From positions 1,364,001 to 1,428,000 of the forward strand of contig JARGXX010000068.1 of NCBI GenBank assembly GCA_030374765.1: a stretch of 64,000 nucleotides of DNA. Reading direction: 5' to 3'. The stretch comes from Agarophyton chilense (taxonomy: Eukaryota; Rhodophyta; Florideophyceae; Gracilariales; Gracilariaceae). A program made the position numbers and the translations under genes. The notes under the pieces were generated by a model. It was not told the DNA's origin and did no database searches. It was given only the letters and a program-made list of their open reading frames with translations. Positions 44,771 through 56,057 of the stretch are shown here, one piece after another (position 1 is the first letter of the stretch; every line of letters starts with the position of its first letter).

Positions 44771-47037
44771 TTCACCCCCTTTTTAGAATCAAGCGTCCTC
44801 GTTGATTCTTCATACTCCCGAATACTGTCCTTGCAGTTCCGTAACTCGCTTTTCGGCATCCAAATTGCGTCTTGTGGCGTATCGTTCTCAAATTGGACCA
44901 GGTAGTAAACCTTGCGTCTTGATTTCTTCTTTCCAAGAATCTTCTTCACTTTCTGTTCTACATTACCTTGAGCGTCAATCACTACAGAGAGTGTGGCTTT
45001 GTCGTTTCCTGGCCTGAAATACTTTTTCAACTTGGAAACATGGAAAACGTTATGAGCACGCTTCATTGTTGGGGGGAGTTCAACTTCGTAGGTAACTGGT
45101 CCCATAATTTGTTTGACTGATAGGGGACCGACGAACTTCGGTCTCCACTTCTTGGGAAGATCCGTCCTAGATGATAGTCCGGTGCCTTCGAGATTTAACA
45201 TAAAGAGGTCTCCGACTTCAAAAGTTTCGTGTCTTCTCTTCTGATTAGCATAGAATACTTGCTGTGCTTGTGCAATGGCGAGATTGTCTCGTGCCATTAG
45301 CCTAAAAATTTCCCTAGACTGTAAAGTTTCCACTGCTGCTTGACATTTTGAAGACGAAGAAATTTGTCGTTCCAATTGCGAAAATGGAACGTATCCCAAA
45401 TCGATTTCAAACGGAGCCAGTTTTGTGCTCATGTGTTTGGTTGAATTGTGTTCAAACTCGAGTTCGCTGATAAATAAATCCCAATCTTCAGGCTTTCTCT
45501 GAATGATGTTTCGAAGCATCTGGCTAAGCGTTCGTATAGTTTTTTCGCTTTGTCCGTCGGTCTGGGGGTGTCCTTTTGTTGCCATGTTCTTTTTGATATT
45601 AAGCGTTTGGGTAATACCTTCAAAATACTTTGAAGTGAACAACGGGTCTCTATCCAGTATGATAGGTTCTAGAATTCCGTGTTTTGAGAAGACATGATCA
45701 AACAGTAACTGCACAACATCACTGGCTGTAATTGGTTTGTTCGTGGGGATGAACAGGGCGCGTTTCGATAATTTCTCAACAATGACAAACACTGAGTCAT
45801 TTCCGTTATTTGTCGTCGGAAATTCTGTAAAAAAATCCATTGTTAAAACCTCCCAGCAATTCATTGGAATGCTGTGCGGCTGCAGCAGGCCCTTGTTGTT
45901 CTTTCGTTCCTCCTTGTTTTGTTGGCAGTTAAGGCATGATGCTACATATTTGGTAACATCGTTGTACATTCCTTTCCAATAGAATGACTTGGCACACTGA
46001 TAAAAAGTTTTCTCCACCCCAAAGTGGGAGCTATCGTGAACTTCCGTGAGAACATCGTTTCTTAGATCCTGTACTCGTGGAACGTAAAGCCTTTTTGTTC
46101 CGGTTCCCGTCCAATAAAGATTCTTGTTCTCGATTTCGTAGTTACTTGAATACATACGAACCTTTTTTGAATGATCACCGTTCTTGTTTGCGAACCATGC
46201 GAATAGGTCTCTTGACCATTGTTCCTTAGCGTAGGCTTCTTGGATTCTATGCAGAAGAGTGTGGTTCTTCAGCCGTAATGAGTTGAGAATTATTGAGTGA
46301 CTGATGTTCCTACTTAAAGCATCTGCGGCGCCGTTCTGCGTGCCCGGTAGATGTTCCACGGTAAAACTATAGCTTTGCAGCTCGTCTAACCATCGCATCT
46401 GCCTTCCGCTTAGCTTCGTCTTTGACTGCAGATATCTGATTGGTTCGTGGTCTGTTCTCAGAATGAACGGTCTGTCACGTAGATATACAGCCCATGTCCT
46501 CAATGCAATCATCACCGCCAGCAGTTCTTGGTCCCCCGTATCCCATCTCGTTTCCACCTCGGTCAGTCGGTGAGATAGGTAAGCGACTGGGTGCCCGTTC
46601 TGTTCAAGCGTTGCTCCTACGGCAAACTTTGACGCGTCTGTCGTTAGGATGAAGGCTTCTGCCGAAGAAGGGTGTTTTAGAAGCGGTGCATTCGTAAGCT
46701 TCTGTTTCACTTCGTCGAACGCATCTTCTTCTCTTTCAGTCCACGTGAACACTTTCTTTCGAACTATGTCAGTAAGTGGCGATACAACTCTTGCATAGTT
46801 CTTCATAAAGCGTCGGTAGAAGTTGGCAAGTCCTAAGAATCTTTGCACTTCCTTAACGTTCTGAGGTGTAGGCCAATCCTCGACTGCCTTCACCAATCGT
46901 TTCTGTGTTCGGATTCCTTTCCAGTTGACTTTGTAACCTAAGTAGTCCACTTCTTCAAGTCCAAACGTGCACTTGCTGGGTCGTAGATACAACTTGTGCT
47001 TTCGCAATATACTGAACACTTGTAGCAGATGCTGTTA
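44761..47037 (-). pseudogene. Element E Pol, distal part (copy B)
   Basis: Same RT thumb, RNase H, integrase and chromodomain as copy A, with the same TAA at its upstream end (47,035-47,037). The one protein difference I noticed is GDLFMLNLEG in place of GDLVMLNLEG. The shared stops show they predate the duplication. Confidence 0.92.
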
Positions 47038-47574
47038 GTGCTCTTGGACTGACTTGCTGTATATAAGTATGTCGTCCAGATACAGCACCATACATTCGCC
47101 CAAAAGGTCGTGAAACAAGTTGGAGAGAAGGCGGGAAAACGCCGCCGGAGCGTTCGTCAGTCCAAAACATAACACTCGCCACTCAAAAGAACCAAATCGT
47201 GTGCGTATTGCCGTTTTGTGGCAATCCTCTTCTTTTAACCTCATCTGGTGGTAACCCCATATAAGGTCAAGTTGTGAGAAGATTTTTGCACCAGCTACTT
47301 GGTCAATCATCTCATCGATTAATGGTATCGGGCTAGAATCAGGAATCGTGATCTTGTTTAAGGCCCTGTAGTCGCATACCATACGTAAATCGCCGTTCTT
47401 TTTCTTAACAAAGAAAACTGGGGCACCAAACGGCGAAGAAGAGGGGCGCAACAACCCTTTTTCGAGGTACTTTTGTAGTTGTTGCTTCAGTTCTTTCAGT
47501 TCTTTCGGCGATAAGCGGATGACGGGTCTGACAGGTGGATGTTCTCCAGGTTTCAGGTTGATCTCGAAATCCAT
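47038..47574 (-). pseudogene. Element E Pol, reverse transcriptase (copy B)
   Basis: Identical in protein to 21,431-21,967, with the YLDD catalytic block intact and closed by TAA 47,035-47,037. Confidence 0.93.
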
Positions 47575-47592
47575 GCCTCGTGTTGGTGGCAG

Positions 47593-48198
47593 TTATTCTG
47601 GTAAGTCTTCTCGAAAAATATCTTCGTATTCAGCAAGTAGGTGTTTGAAGTCTTTGGGGGGTTCCACGTTTTCTAAGTGGCCTGGAATATGCTGCGTCAT
47701 TCGTGCCATATATAGCTCACAGTTCCCTTTTTTCAAAACCCGAGCCATTTTCTTGAAAGACATTCGTTTTAAGGTGTTCGTGCTGTCATAGTTGACATTA
47801 GTTCTTGGTGAGACCTTCACCGTCGATCCGTCTGGTCTTGTCAACATCAATACGTTTTTATCCCAATTGATATGTGGATTCTTACTCTTTAGCAACGATG
47901 GCCCTAATATGATAACAGGTAGACCTTCGTCTCTGTCCATGTCGATGAGAAAGACGTCTTCAGTAGCCAAATATCCGTTTAGGTTTAATACAACAGTAGA
48001 TTTACCCACGACGGGTTTAATCGACTTGTCTCCAAGTTCAACGTCGATGCCATGAGTCTCGGAGACCACAAGGCCAAACGTTTCCGCGGCTCTCAACGCC
48101 ATAAAGTTGTGAGAGGCGAAAGAATCAACCAATACTCGAGCAGGATGTCCATTCAGAGTTGCGTCGTACATCCAGTTCTCTTCCTCTGCCATCTTCAT
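47593..48198 (-). pseudogene. Element E Pol, protease region (copy B)
   Basis: Identical to copy A, including the DSF in place of DSG at the active site. Confidence 0.85.
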
Positions 48199-48254
48199 GG
48201 CAGATAGGCGATGCCTTTCGGCTTTGCCTTCTTGTGCCGCACTTCCATGCGGCG

Positions 48255-49262
48255 TTACTCGTTTTTTGAACTTTGGACTTGTTGGGGTTTTCCGTTTTCA
48301 CGACAAGGATGATTAGAGTCGCTCCAACCCTTGCGTCCACATTTGAAACATCGATCGTGTTTTCTATAAAGGTTGTTTTCCCCTTTTTTAGCTGGACCCC
48401 AGCTAACGTTGCCATCATCCTTTTGGTTGTGCTTCGTATCCTTGGATTCGGAGATTGTGTTTCCTCTCTTGTTCTTTTTCTTGTCATACCCTTTCTTTTC
48501 TACGTAGGGCTGCTTTTGAAACTCCCCACTCAATTTCATTGAGAGTTCTAGCGTTCGAGCGTAGTCGTAGGCAACGTGGATACTCTGCTGACCTGTGCGG
48601 TCAAGAGGTTGCGAGTCTGGAAAGCGCTCGGCAAACTTTCCTTTGTAAACCTTGGGTAAACTGTTGAAGAAATAAATATATGCTTCGTTCGTTGGCATAC
48701 CACATAGCGTCACAAGGTCTTCAAAAGCGGCTACGTGCTCATTCAAATCATTCGAGTCCTTCATCTTTATCTCCATCAACTGAACTCTTGTGGCGGCTTT
48801 TTCATTAGTCGGAACAAATTTGCGAATCATTTCACGTTTAAGTTCCTCAAGGGTGCCAGGCTTATTATTATCACGTTGCAACCGGAGCATCCAGGATGCT
48901 GCACAGTCCTGCACATGAAATTCAGCTAAGGCAACCATCTTTGCCTCTGAATAATTGCACAATGTTCCATACTTTTCTATTGAGTAGAAAAAGCTTCTCA
49001 CGTGCTCCAAGTTTCTATCTGCGACAGATCCTTTGAATATTGGGACTGGAGGAGCTTTAAAAGCGTTTGCCCCAACGTTCACTGGACTCCCAGCACTACT
49101 TTGGCTCTCGTTAAGGCTTGCTTGTAGTGCTTGAATCAAGTTAGCTTGCTTCTGTATCGTCGTCTGCAATAAGGCAAACTGTTGCGTGAAATCAGAAGCG
49201 TCTACCGTTTCAACTTCGTTGCCGTCGTCGGCGCTTTTGCGGCTGCGTGTACCGCAACTCAT
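48255..49262 (-). CDS. Element E Gag (copy B)
   Basis: Intact 335-residue Gag from ATG 49,262, same protein as copy A. Both copies could supply Gag. Confidence 0.9.
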   Translation of the reverse strand: MSCGTRSRKSADDGNEVETVDASDFTQQFALLQTTIQKQANLIQALQASLNESQSSAGSPVNVGANAFKAPPVPIFKGSVADRNLEHVRSFFYSIEKYGTLCNYSEAKMVALAEFHVQDCAASWMLRLQRDNNKPGTLEELKREMIRKFVPTNEKAATRVQLMEIKMKDSNDLNEHVAAFEDLVTLCGMPTNEAYIYFFNSLPKVYKGKFAERFPDSQPLDRTGQQSIHVAYDYARTLELSMKLSGEFQKQPYVEKKGYDKKKNKRGNTISESKDTKHNQKDDGNVSWGPAKKGENNLYRKHDRCFKCGRKGWSDSNHPCRENGKPQQVQSSKNE

Positions 49263-49303
49263 TCTTTCCAATGCGTCCCTGAAATTGTGGGATTGCTACC
49301 AAA

Positions 49304-49515
49304 TGTAAGAGTGGGAACACAATCAATGCTTTTGTTTTCGTTTACGTTCGTGTTGCCGTGACGCTGTCCTTCTTCGGTTACGCTAACTCTATCGTAGCTT
49401 ATATAACGAGGTTTGTTACCTCCATGTTTGAATGGTTTCGAATTCAAACATATGCATTTGTAACAACGGGTGCTATGAATCAAGGCGAGCGGGTGCCACG
49501 TAATACTATATTACA
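49304..49515 (-). repeat. 5' LTR of element E copy B
   Basis: 212 bp, same as 23,697-23,908. Confidence 0.95.
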
Positions 49516-50602
49516 ACTACAAGCTCAGTTTGAAAGATTTTCGCCAGAGTGACGTTTATTTGGGGCTCGGGTTTTCTGCATCAGGTATGACTATGGCTTA
49601 TGAAACGGGATGCGTTGGAGCTGAGAGTACAAATATTGAAATGATGTGGTTTCTTTCTGCACAAGTAGAGTCCGACAGCTTAAAAGCTGTCAAATCTAAA
49701 TGTTGAACAGTATTTAATTTGAATAGCAGAATCTCATTTGAAACGGTAAACGCCTTGCTGATGTTCAGTACCGAGTCATACAGATACACGTGATTACAGC
49801 ATTTATCTATCTACTGCATTGCTGAAGAATGCTGAGATGCAGTCCATCGCGCAGTTTGATGTGTGAATTGGTTAGAAGTGCGCGATCCACTTGCAAACTT
49901 TTTGATCTGCGATTGCTTTCAATCGAGTGCAATTCCAGTGCCCAAGAAGCACCCCTGGATGCCAAGATGGAGAAACACGAAAGCCATGCGTTGTGGGTGG
50001 TAATTAGTTGACTCCAAGAAAATACCAACCCCTGATTAGGACGAAACCTGATGCACAAGCTTCGCCTAGAAAAGTACTCAACATATTTCGATGTTTGCAC
50101 CATAACAATTATTCTCCTATAATTGGATACAGAACAAGTTCTTCTCTTTCCATTTTACCCATGCTTCTCCGCGTACTTTATGGCTTGACAGAGAGCAAAG
50201 CCGTGCAGTATTGCGAAGTTGCATTGTGAACGCCGTGTAGCCGCCCTTGCGACAGTGTTTGATGCAGAGAGGCATGAATTCATGCTGCCGGGATCCATTA
50301 TGGTCCATTTTGAATTAAAGTCGTGTTCTCTGCAGTATTGATGGATTTTTTTTCCTATCCATAATTCTTTGCTACACGTTTAAAGTAAGGTGCAAAGAAC
50401 TGTTTGAATTGCCATAACGCGAACCCATGGGAGAAGGGAGAGGCTTCCGTTTTTCTTTCGTCAGTAGTCTCGAGGTACGAACGAAGAATCCCCTCTTTCT
50501 TTCATGTGACGACACGTCTTCCAAAATTTATTTCTGTGAGAAGATGAATAAGGAATTTAGAGAACGGCAATATTGAACAAATCTCCACTTTGATTTAATA
50601 TA

Positions 50603-50637
<35 letters not shown>

Positions 50638-51878
50638 TGTGTGTGAATCGATTCGTGTAGTTTTTCGATTCCACCGTGGGGATAGCAATTTAATTCAATG
50701 TAGGATTTCTTCGTGTCCAAAAAATTGCAATTATATAGAATTTGTCAGCACCATCTCCCATTATCATTGAATGCTTTCTAACTAAGAAAGGAAACCGATT
50801 GCGCGACTGCCGTTGTACGATGTTAACAAGCATTCCCTGTATAATCCATAATGCTCCCGGTTATACTCAACAATCAAAGGGAGCAGAACGGATCAAAGAC
50901 ATCACGAACACCCGGCGTTGACATAAATGATATTCACAATGTTCAGCCTAGAATTGTGAGTTGTCACCATTGTTGGTATTCGACATGTCATAGATTGTCA
51001 TGCTGGATTTCGGGATCAGATCTTCCAGTGGGCACTCTAGCGGACTCAGCCATCGCTGCTCTTCTCGATGCAGTCCTTTTCCTGAGGCATTGTTCTATTA
51101 AGTATTAGTCCAGGAAAAAAGCAACGTAGCACCCAAGGCAAAGAATTGGGGGCCGTTCTTGTCGACAGTCTGGCAACAAAACTATTTCTTTTATTCTTTT
51201 TACTGTGCACCGAAACCACAATTGGTTCGAAAGCCATAGCGAACCTTACCTTGATTGTTGCAGTTAGTACTTGGTGACAAGACAATATGGCTCCCCCACC
51301 CATAACGATGTCGGATTGCATTTGCTGTGGTTTCTCCAGTGACGAATTACACGATAGCAACAAATCAAAATGGAATCTCGAAAATCTTCCTCTTCCAAAT
51401 ATTTGGCATTTTGGTTCACATTCTCCAACAACTGTAGCGAGCTAAAGTTACACTAGCTAGACTCTAGCTAGAAGATAACGTTAACCCTTGCGCCGTTGGC
51501 ACCCCGAGGAATTTTCAATGAGCGATTCTGTTTTTAAAAAAACGCGAAAACGTAGTGAGGTTTCTTCTCTTTTGAAGTAACGTCATCTGCGGTTTCACTT
51601 GCTGCCTCTCGACCTGGCTCCGTTCGCTGTACGTGACAAGCGAATAGAATGACGTTGCCACCGATATGTGACAAGTCTGGTTTCCGGATCTACTTACGAG
51701 TACCGTTGTAACTGTTGTACTAGACTCGAAAGTTGTGTATTGACATAACGCGTTACACGCAAAAGTACCTAAAGCCCAACAGGACCATAAACCTGTTGGG
51801 AGGTTGACTTTGTTGTCGCCCTCTTCTTTCTGACCTATTCACGACACAGTTCCGCCCTGTCCTTCTGTCTCTCCACAG
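49516..51878. other. No gene seen (copy of 23,909-26,271)
   Basis: Includes the TG microsatellite (50,604-50,645) and the hairpin 51,775-51,800. No supported gene. Confidence 0.45.
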
Positions 51879-51886
51879 TATAAAAA
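51879..51886 (+). promoter_or_regulatory. TATA box of small bZIP-like gene (copy B)
   Basis: TATAAAAA, same position relative to the gene as in copy A. Confidence 0.6.
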
Positions 51887-52051
51887 CGAGTCTTCACCTA
51901 CTTGCTACATCCTCATGGGGTCCTCAAGCTGATCAGGAGCCTTCAGCAATCCTCCCTAAAAAAAATCCCCCAAACCGGGTCAGGGAAGATCGTCTACTCT
52001 TCACCCTTTCCTTTCACTCCAAATCCATTCCAATTTCTTATTTTCGTCATA

Positions 52052-52357
52052 ATGAATAACAAATCGAATATCCAGTCCGAAATTGAAGCGAAAGGCCGTA
52101 AGGCAAAGAATGAGATGAAAAAGAAAAAGAAGCATGAGCTGGGCAAGAAGCATGAGAATCCCTCTCGTGCACAAAAGCGAAAAGACTCCAACAACATATC
52201 TGATCACTCATGTCGGGCGAAGATGAAGGCGAAAACTGCTGCTATGGAGATCGCCATCGAGAATGTAAGACGCCAAAACGAAATGCTCGAGCAAGAGAAT
52301 TCGAAGTTGAGGGGAGGAAGCTCCTCTTCTGCCAAGTATCCGTTTTATGAGCTGTAG
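52052..52357 (+). CDS. Small bZIP-like protein (copy B)
   Basis: 101 residues, same as 26,445-26,750 except Gln for Lys near residue 8. The basic region N-x7-R and short coil are retained. That both copies remain open while neighbouring HSP70 and transposase frames are broken is mild evidence that it is a real gene, but the duplication is recent enough for this to be chance. Confidence 0.65.
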   Translation: MNNKSNIQSEIEAKGRKAKNEMKKKKKHELGKKHENPSRAQKRKDSNNISDHSCRAKMKAKTAAMEIAIENVRRQNEMLEQENSKLRGGSSSSAKYPFYEL

Positions 52358-54481
52358 AATTGTGCTACGGATCGGTGAATAGGTTGAAGATCCTTTCTGT
52401 GAGAGACTAAGACTGTGGATTTGCTGTACTGCCCCGATTGTTCGATTGATATCAAACTATGTTTCAATTTACATATTACTCTCTAATCATCGCCTGTGTA
52501 GCATTGATTAAAGTGATTGTGCGTTAACTGCAAATTGTTCAATGTTGTTTGAATCGCTCAGGAAAAGAAAGTACAATATAAGAAACGCTGATTCACTGCG
52601 TACTCGCCACTAGCCAAAGCGATCAAGCGAGCTATGGTAACACGCAAATAGAGATAAAGCAGAAACATGATCAGCGTATGCCATTGAAGGTGGAGACGAT
52701 AAACCCACTATGCGCGAGCAGGATTCGGAACTAGCCAACAAGCTTCGTCACACTGGCACCGTACCAGCGAGGCGGTCTTGGCCTAAAAGTTATTTGCGAT
52801 GACCTCTGTAGAAAAAGAGCTACTGGTATGTCTGCAAGCGTTATGAATATTTGGCACTGCGATTTTTGCCACTATTGGCGAGCAACTGAATTACTCGAGA
52901 ATAAAGAAGAAGATCACATCTGTGTTCTGCATTATGCCGATTGTCAGTGGCTGGCATATTTTCATCTGTTGTTGGCAGCTGGCTTTGCTGGTTCCGTCCC
53001 GTGTAACTGTTTGAGCACAAGGACTGTATTATTGGCTTCTGCCAACTATCTTACTTAGATGACAGAGGCTGGTAGACGATACGTGCACACAGCATGGAGA
53101 GGGAACAATACTCGAGATTTCAGAACGGGAGTGCTGGGCTATCAAGAGAACACATCTACCACCGGAACATTGATAAGCCGTCAACAAGGCGAATAATATC
53201 TGTGATGAAAAATAGAAACAACGATGAGCAAATGAGAGAGGGGTTCTCTGCAGAAGAATAGAGTACTGTATAATACGAAGGATAAGGCTAGCACCATGGC
53301 CACGTCCACGTCCAGCCCCTCTTCCCTCCTCTTTCTGCCACAAAACAATTTTCTCCAGAAAGGAAATTGAGGGCACCTCTTGGCCTTGGGTAGATCTTCG
53401 AGGTGGGATGAAATGCTGGTTTATTACAATGACACGAATGATACAACGTGCAGAGCGGTAACGCTTACGAATGTAAGAAAGAGGGATATATGACAGGCAC
53501 AGTTTCGCAGCTCTCACGTTGGCAACAAAACAGAAAATGCTATCGCTTCCTGCGTCTATCCGACAGCTGAAATATTTGTGGGGCTATGCTCCTCGAAGTT
53601 CTAAATATTTGTATAAGCCGCGTCTCCTTCCACCTGCCGCATACAGTGCAATTAATATAGAACAGTTCGTTTTTAAACAGCTGTCAAAAAATCTGAAAGG
53701 GTAAGGGTGTTGTTGTCCACATGCCTACAGACACTGCGAAAAAGGCTAAGCTAACGCTAATGATGTGCACAACTTGGATAAAATCGAAGAAAATAGGCGT
53801 GAGGTCGTTGTTTTCCGACAAACACTCTGCATCGGTTACAAAAGTGCCTCAATCAAGCTTGTGTGACGTGGTTAAATAGTTATTTGTTTAAGGTGCAGTG
53901 AACGCAAGGAATGGGAAGAGGCCAGCACGAGAAATAGGCACAGTTTATGTGACCCGGCTTGTTTGCTGATAAGGGAGGAAGTGTGGATGAATCGATGATG
54001 TCACATGGTATCGTTGGCGGTCAAAACTGATTGCCCGTTGGGCATCAAGTGGCAGTTTTTATGCCAGCTGGGGTAAAACATGTAGTGAATGGGTGGGATC
54101 ATGGGTGTGCATATCATGCGTTGGAGTATAAGAGGGAGGCGAGAGACGAAGGGAAACAGAGATTGACAGTTGCGAAGCAGATTAGTTGTGGTGGGCATTC
54201 AGCAGAAAGTCGTGGGCAGCTCACACGAGAGAGGTAACATGACACATGCGCCATACTGCTTCGATTGGAAGAGAGGAAGTAGACTATTGCTGTGGAGAAT
54301 GGAGGCTGACGGCAATGACTTGGAGAGCAGGATGTGGGTTGTGCGTAAAACGGAACGTACAATGGACGAACTCTGAAACACGTGGAAAAGAGGTTGCCAT
54401 TGGGGCACCACGTCGGTAGCAGGAGGCTACCAACTGTTCTGTAAGAGGGGCGAGGTTGCGCATATGCGCGAGCTGCCACAC
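52358..54481. other. No gene seen (copy of 26,751-28,873)
   Basis: Right part of duplication copy B, with no recognisable gene. Confidence 0.4.
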
Positions 54482-55068
54482 CGACGCTCGGCACACCGCC
54501 ACTTCGCCCGAAAGCGCAACAAGAGAAGCAGATGTAGCATAGACGTGCGACAACAATGGCAAATTAGTGCACGCATGAAAAAATCTGCCCAACAGGCCAA
54601 TGGGATGGGTGGAAGCTTCATCTCGAAAAACCCCGAAAAAAAACCCAAAATAGATAGATTGGCGACGCCTATTTCGATACTCCCTTTTGAGCAAATTTTC
54701 TTTCCTGTTGCGTGGGAAAATTTAAGACGCCAAAATGCTTTGCATGCAAAACCGACCAAGTCCGCGTCAGCTGTCGAGTAGATACGCTCCCCTTCGCGAC
54801 TCTTCCCTCAAAAGACAAAAAACGAAAAAAAAAAGGGAAAACCCCCCCACGAGACGATGCCAGTTGTCTGAGTGGCGTGGAATAATGAAAAATTAGAAAA
54901 ATTGGCAGCACGCGATTGCGCCGTGTGCGGCCACGGCGTGGCCACCACGCACCCCCCCCCCTGTGCGTCGCAAGAGTGTGCCATCACCGTGCTCACCGCT
55001 ATCTACTTCACTTACACGTTCGCCCAGCCTACACAGTGCGCACTGCCGCCTCCCCTTGTGCCAACTGC
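54482..55068. other. Unique sequence upstream of the bZIP gene
   Basis: No gene recognised. Includes an A-rich run (54,826-54,840) and a C run (54,951-54,961). The right part is the promoter region of the bZIP gene. Confidence 0.4.
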
Positions 55069-55077
55069 TATATAAAA
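55069..55077 (+). promoter_or_regulatory. TATA box of bZIP gene
   Basis: TATATAAAA, about 140 bp before ATG 55,218, followed by a C/T-rich stretch that would be the 5' UTR. Confidence 0.65.
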
Positions 55078-55217
55078 CCGCATCTCGCTTCGTCACTCCC
55101 AACGCGCTTTGTCACCACAATCGCTCTGACTGCACCCCCCGCGCGAAGCATTTGGACAGATCTCTCCCAACTTGTAAACCTTTTCACCTCTTCACCTCGC
55201 CTCATTTTGCTCTCCCT

Positions 55218-56057
55218 ATGGACTTGCTAGACTTCAGTCTGGCAGCGAATGCCATTGAGGACCCGGCCCAAGCTTCTTCCTCCGCCCAACCCGCCGCCAT
55301 GCAAAATCTTCTCAACGCCAACCACAGCCTCCAGCAGCAGACCTTGCCGTGGGGCCCTGCTGCCGACATTCCCTTCCCGTCTAACCCCACCCAACAGGCT
55401 CAGTCCTCGTCCGCGCCACAGCCCGCCGCCGCTTCCTCGTCACAACCATCCACCGTGCAGAAGCGCCCGAACTCTAATCCACTGCGTCCCACAAACTTCG
55501 TCCTCGACGAAGACCCCCCGATCGACCAACACGTGGTGGGTCAAATGGGAGGCCTTGCCTTTGCCGACCACTGCAAGGAGCGTGCCCGTGAGCGCTTCAA
55601 GGAACTGAAGAAAACCGAACACATGGCTAATGGCGAATTTGACCGTATGAAGAGGCGCAAGAAGGGTGACACCTCTATGACGCCGAGACAAAAGTATCTG
55701 AGACGGCTGAGGATGAACCAGGACTCGGCCGCCGCCGCAAGGCATGCACAAGAAGTGTACGTGCATGTTTTGGAAAAGCTTGTCAGAACCTCTGAAGACG
55801 ACAAGAAGGCAATGGCCACCGAATTACAATCACTCCGCCAGGAAAACTTCACTTTGCACAACAGAGTATCTGATCTTGAAACGGTTGTGGGTCGACAACC
55901 AGCGGAAGCATCATTCATGGACCCTAGTCGACGGCCGTACGATCCTATTCAAGTGGCAAAGTTAGTTGACATGCTCACGGCACCTCAAACAGTCTCCGCC
56001 GAAGCTGCAGACCCTGACTTTGCCCGCGAATGTATTCAGCCAGCACATGCTGTTTGA
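55218..56057 (+). CDS. bZIP transcription factor
   Basis: 279 residues from ATG 55,218 (MDLLDFSLAANAIED), chosen because the longer frame to the left lacks an ATG and overlaps the TATA box. The N-terminal half is Gln/Ser/Pro/Ala-rich, typical of an activation region. A basic region follows with N167 and R175 in N-x7-R spacing (RMNQDSAAAARHAQE), then a leucine-zipper coil to about residue 235 (VYVHVLEKLVRTSEDD, then LRQENFTLHNRVSDLETVV). The C-terminal 45 residues are unstructured. It should act in the nucleus as a dimeric DNA-binding regulator. Alanines in the basic region are canonical, unlike the small bZIP-like gene in the duplication. Target and pathway cannot be told. Confidence 0.88.
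   Translation: MDLLDFSLAANAIEDPAQASSSAQPAAMQNLLNANHSLQQQTLPWGPAADIPFPSNPTQQAQSSSAPQPAAASSSQPSTVQKRPNSNPLRPTNFVLDEDPPIDQHVVGQMGGLAFADHCKERARERFKELKKTEHMANGEFDRMKRRKKGDTSMTPRQKYLRRLRMNQDSAAAARHAQEVYVHVLEKLVRTSEDDKKAMATELQSLRQENFTLHNRVSDLETVVGRQPAEASFMDPSRRPYDPIQVAKLVDMLTAPQTVSAEAADPDFARECIQPAHAV

Larger units (their letters stand above)
44559..49515 (-). mobile_element. Ty3/gypsy chromovirus-like element E, copy B, complete
   Basis: Same element, same length and same ACTAC target duplication as copy A (44,554-44,558 and 49,516-49,520). LTRs are 44,559-44,770 and 49,304-49,515. The identical flanks show it was copied with the segment and was not a second insertion. Confidence 0.96.
41907..54481. 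repeat. Segmental duplication copy B (~12.57 kb)
   Basis: Direct copy of 16,300-28,873. To its left the HSP70 pseudogene continues further than in copy A. To its right the sequence becomes unique at 54,482. Gene order and both element-E LTRs with the TSD are preserved, so the duplication is later than the element E insertion. Confidence 0.95.
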
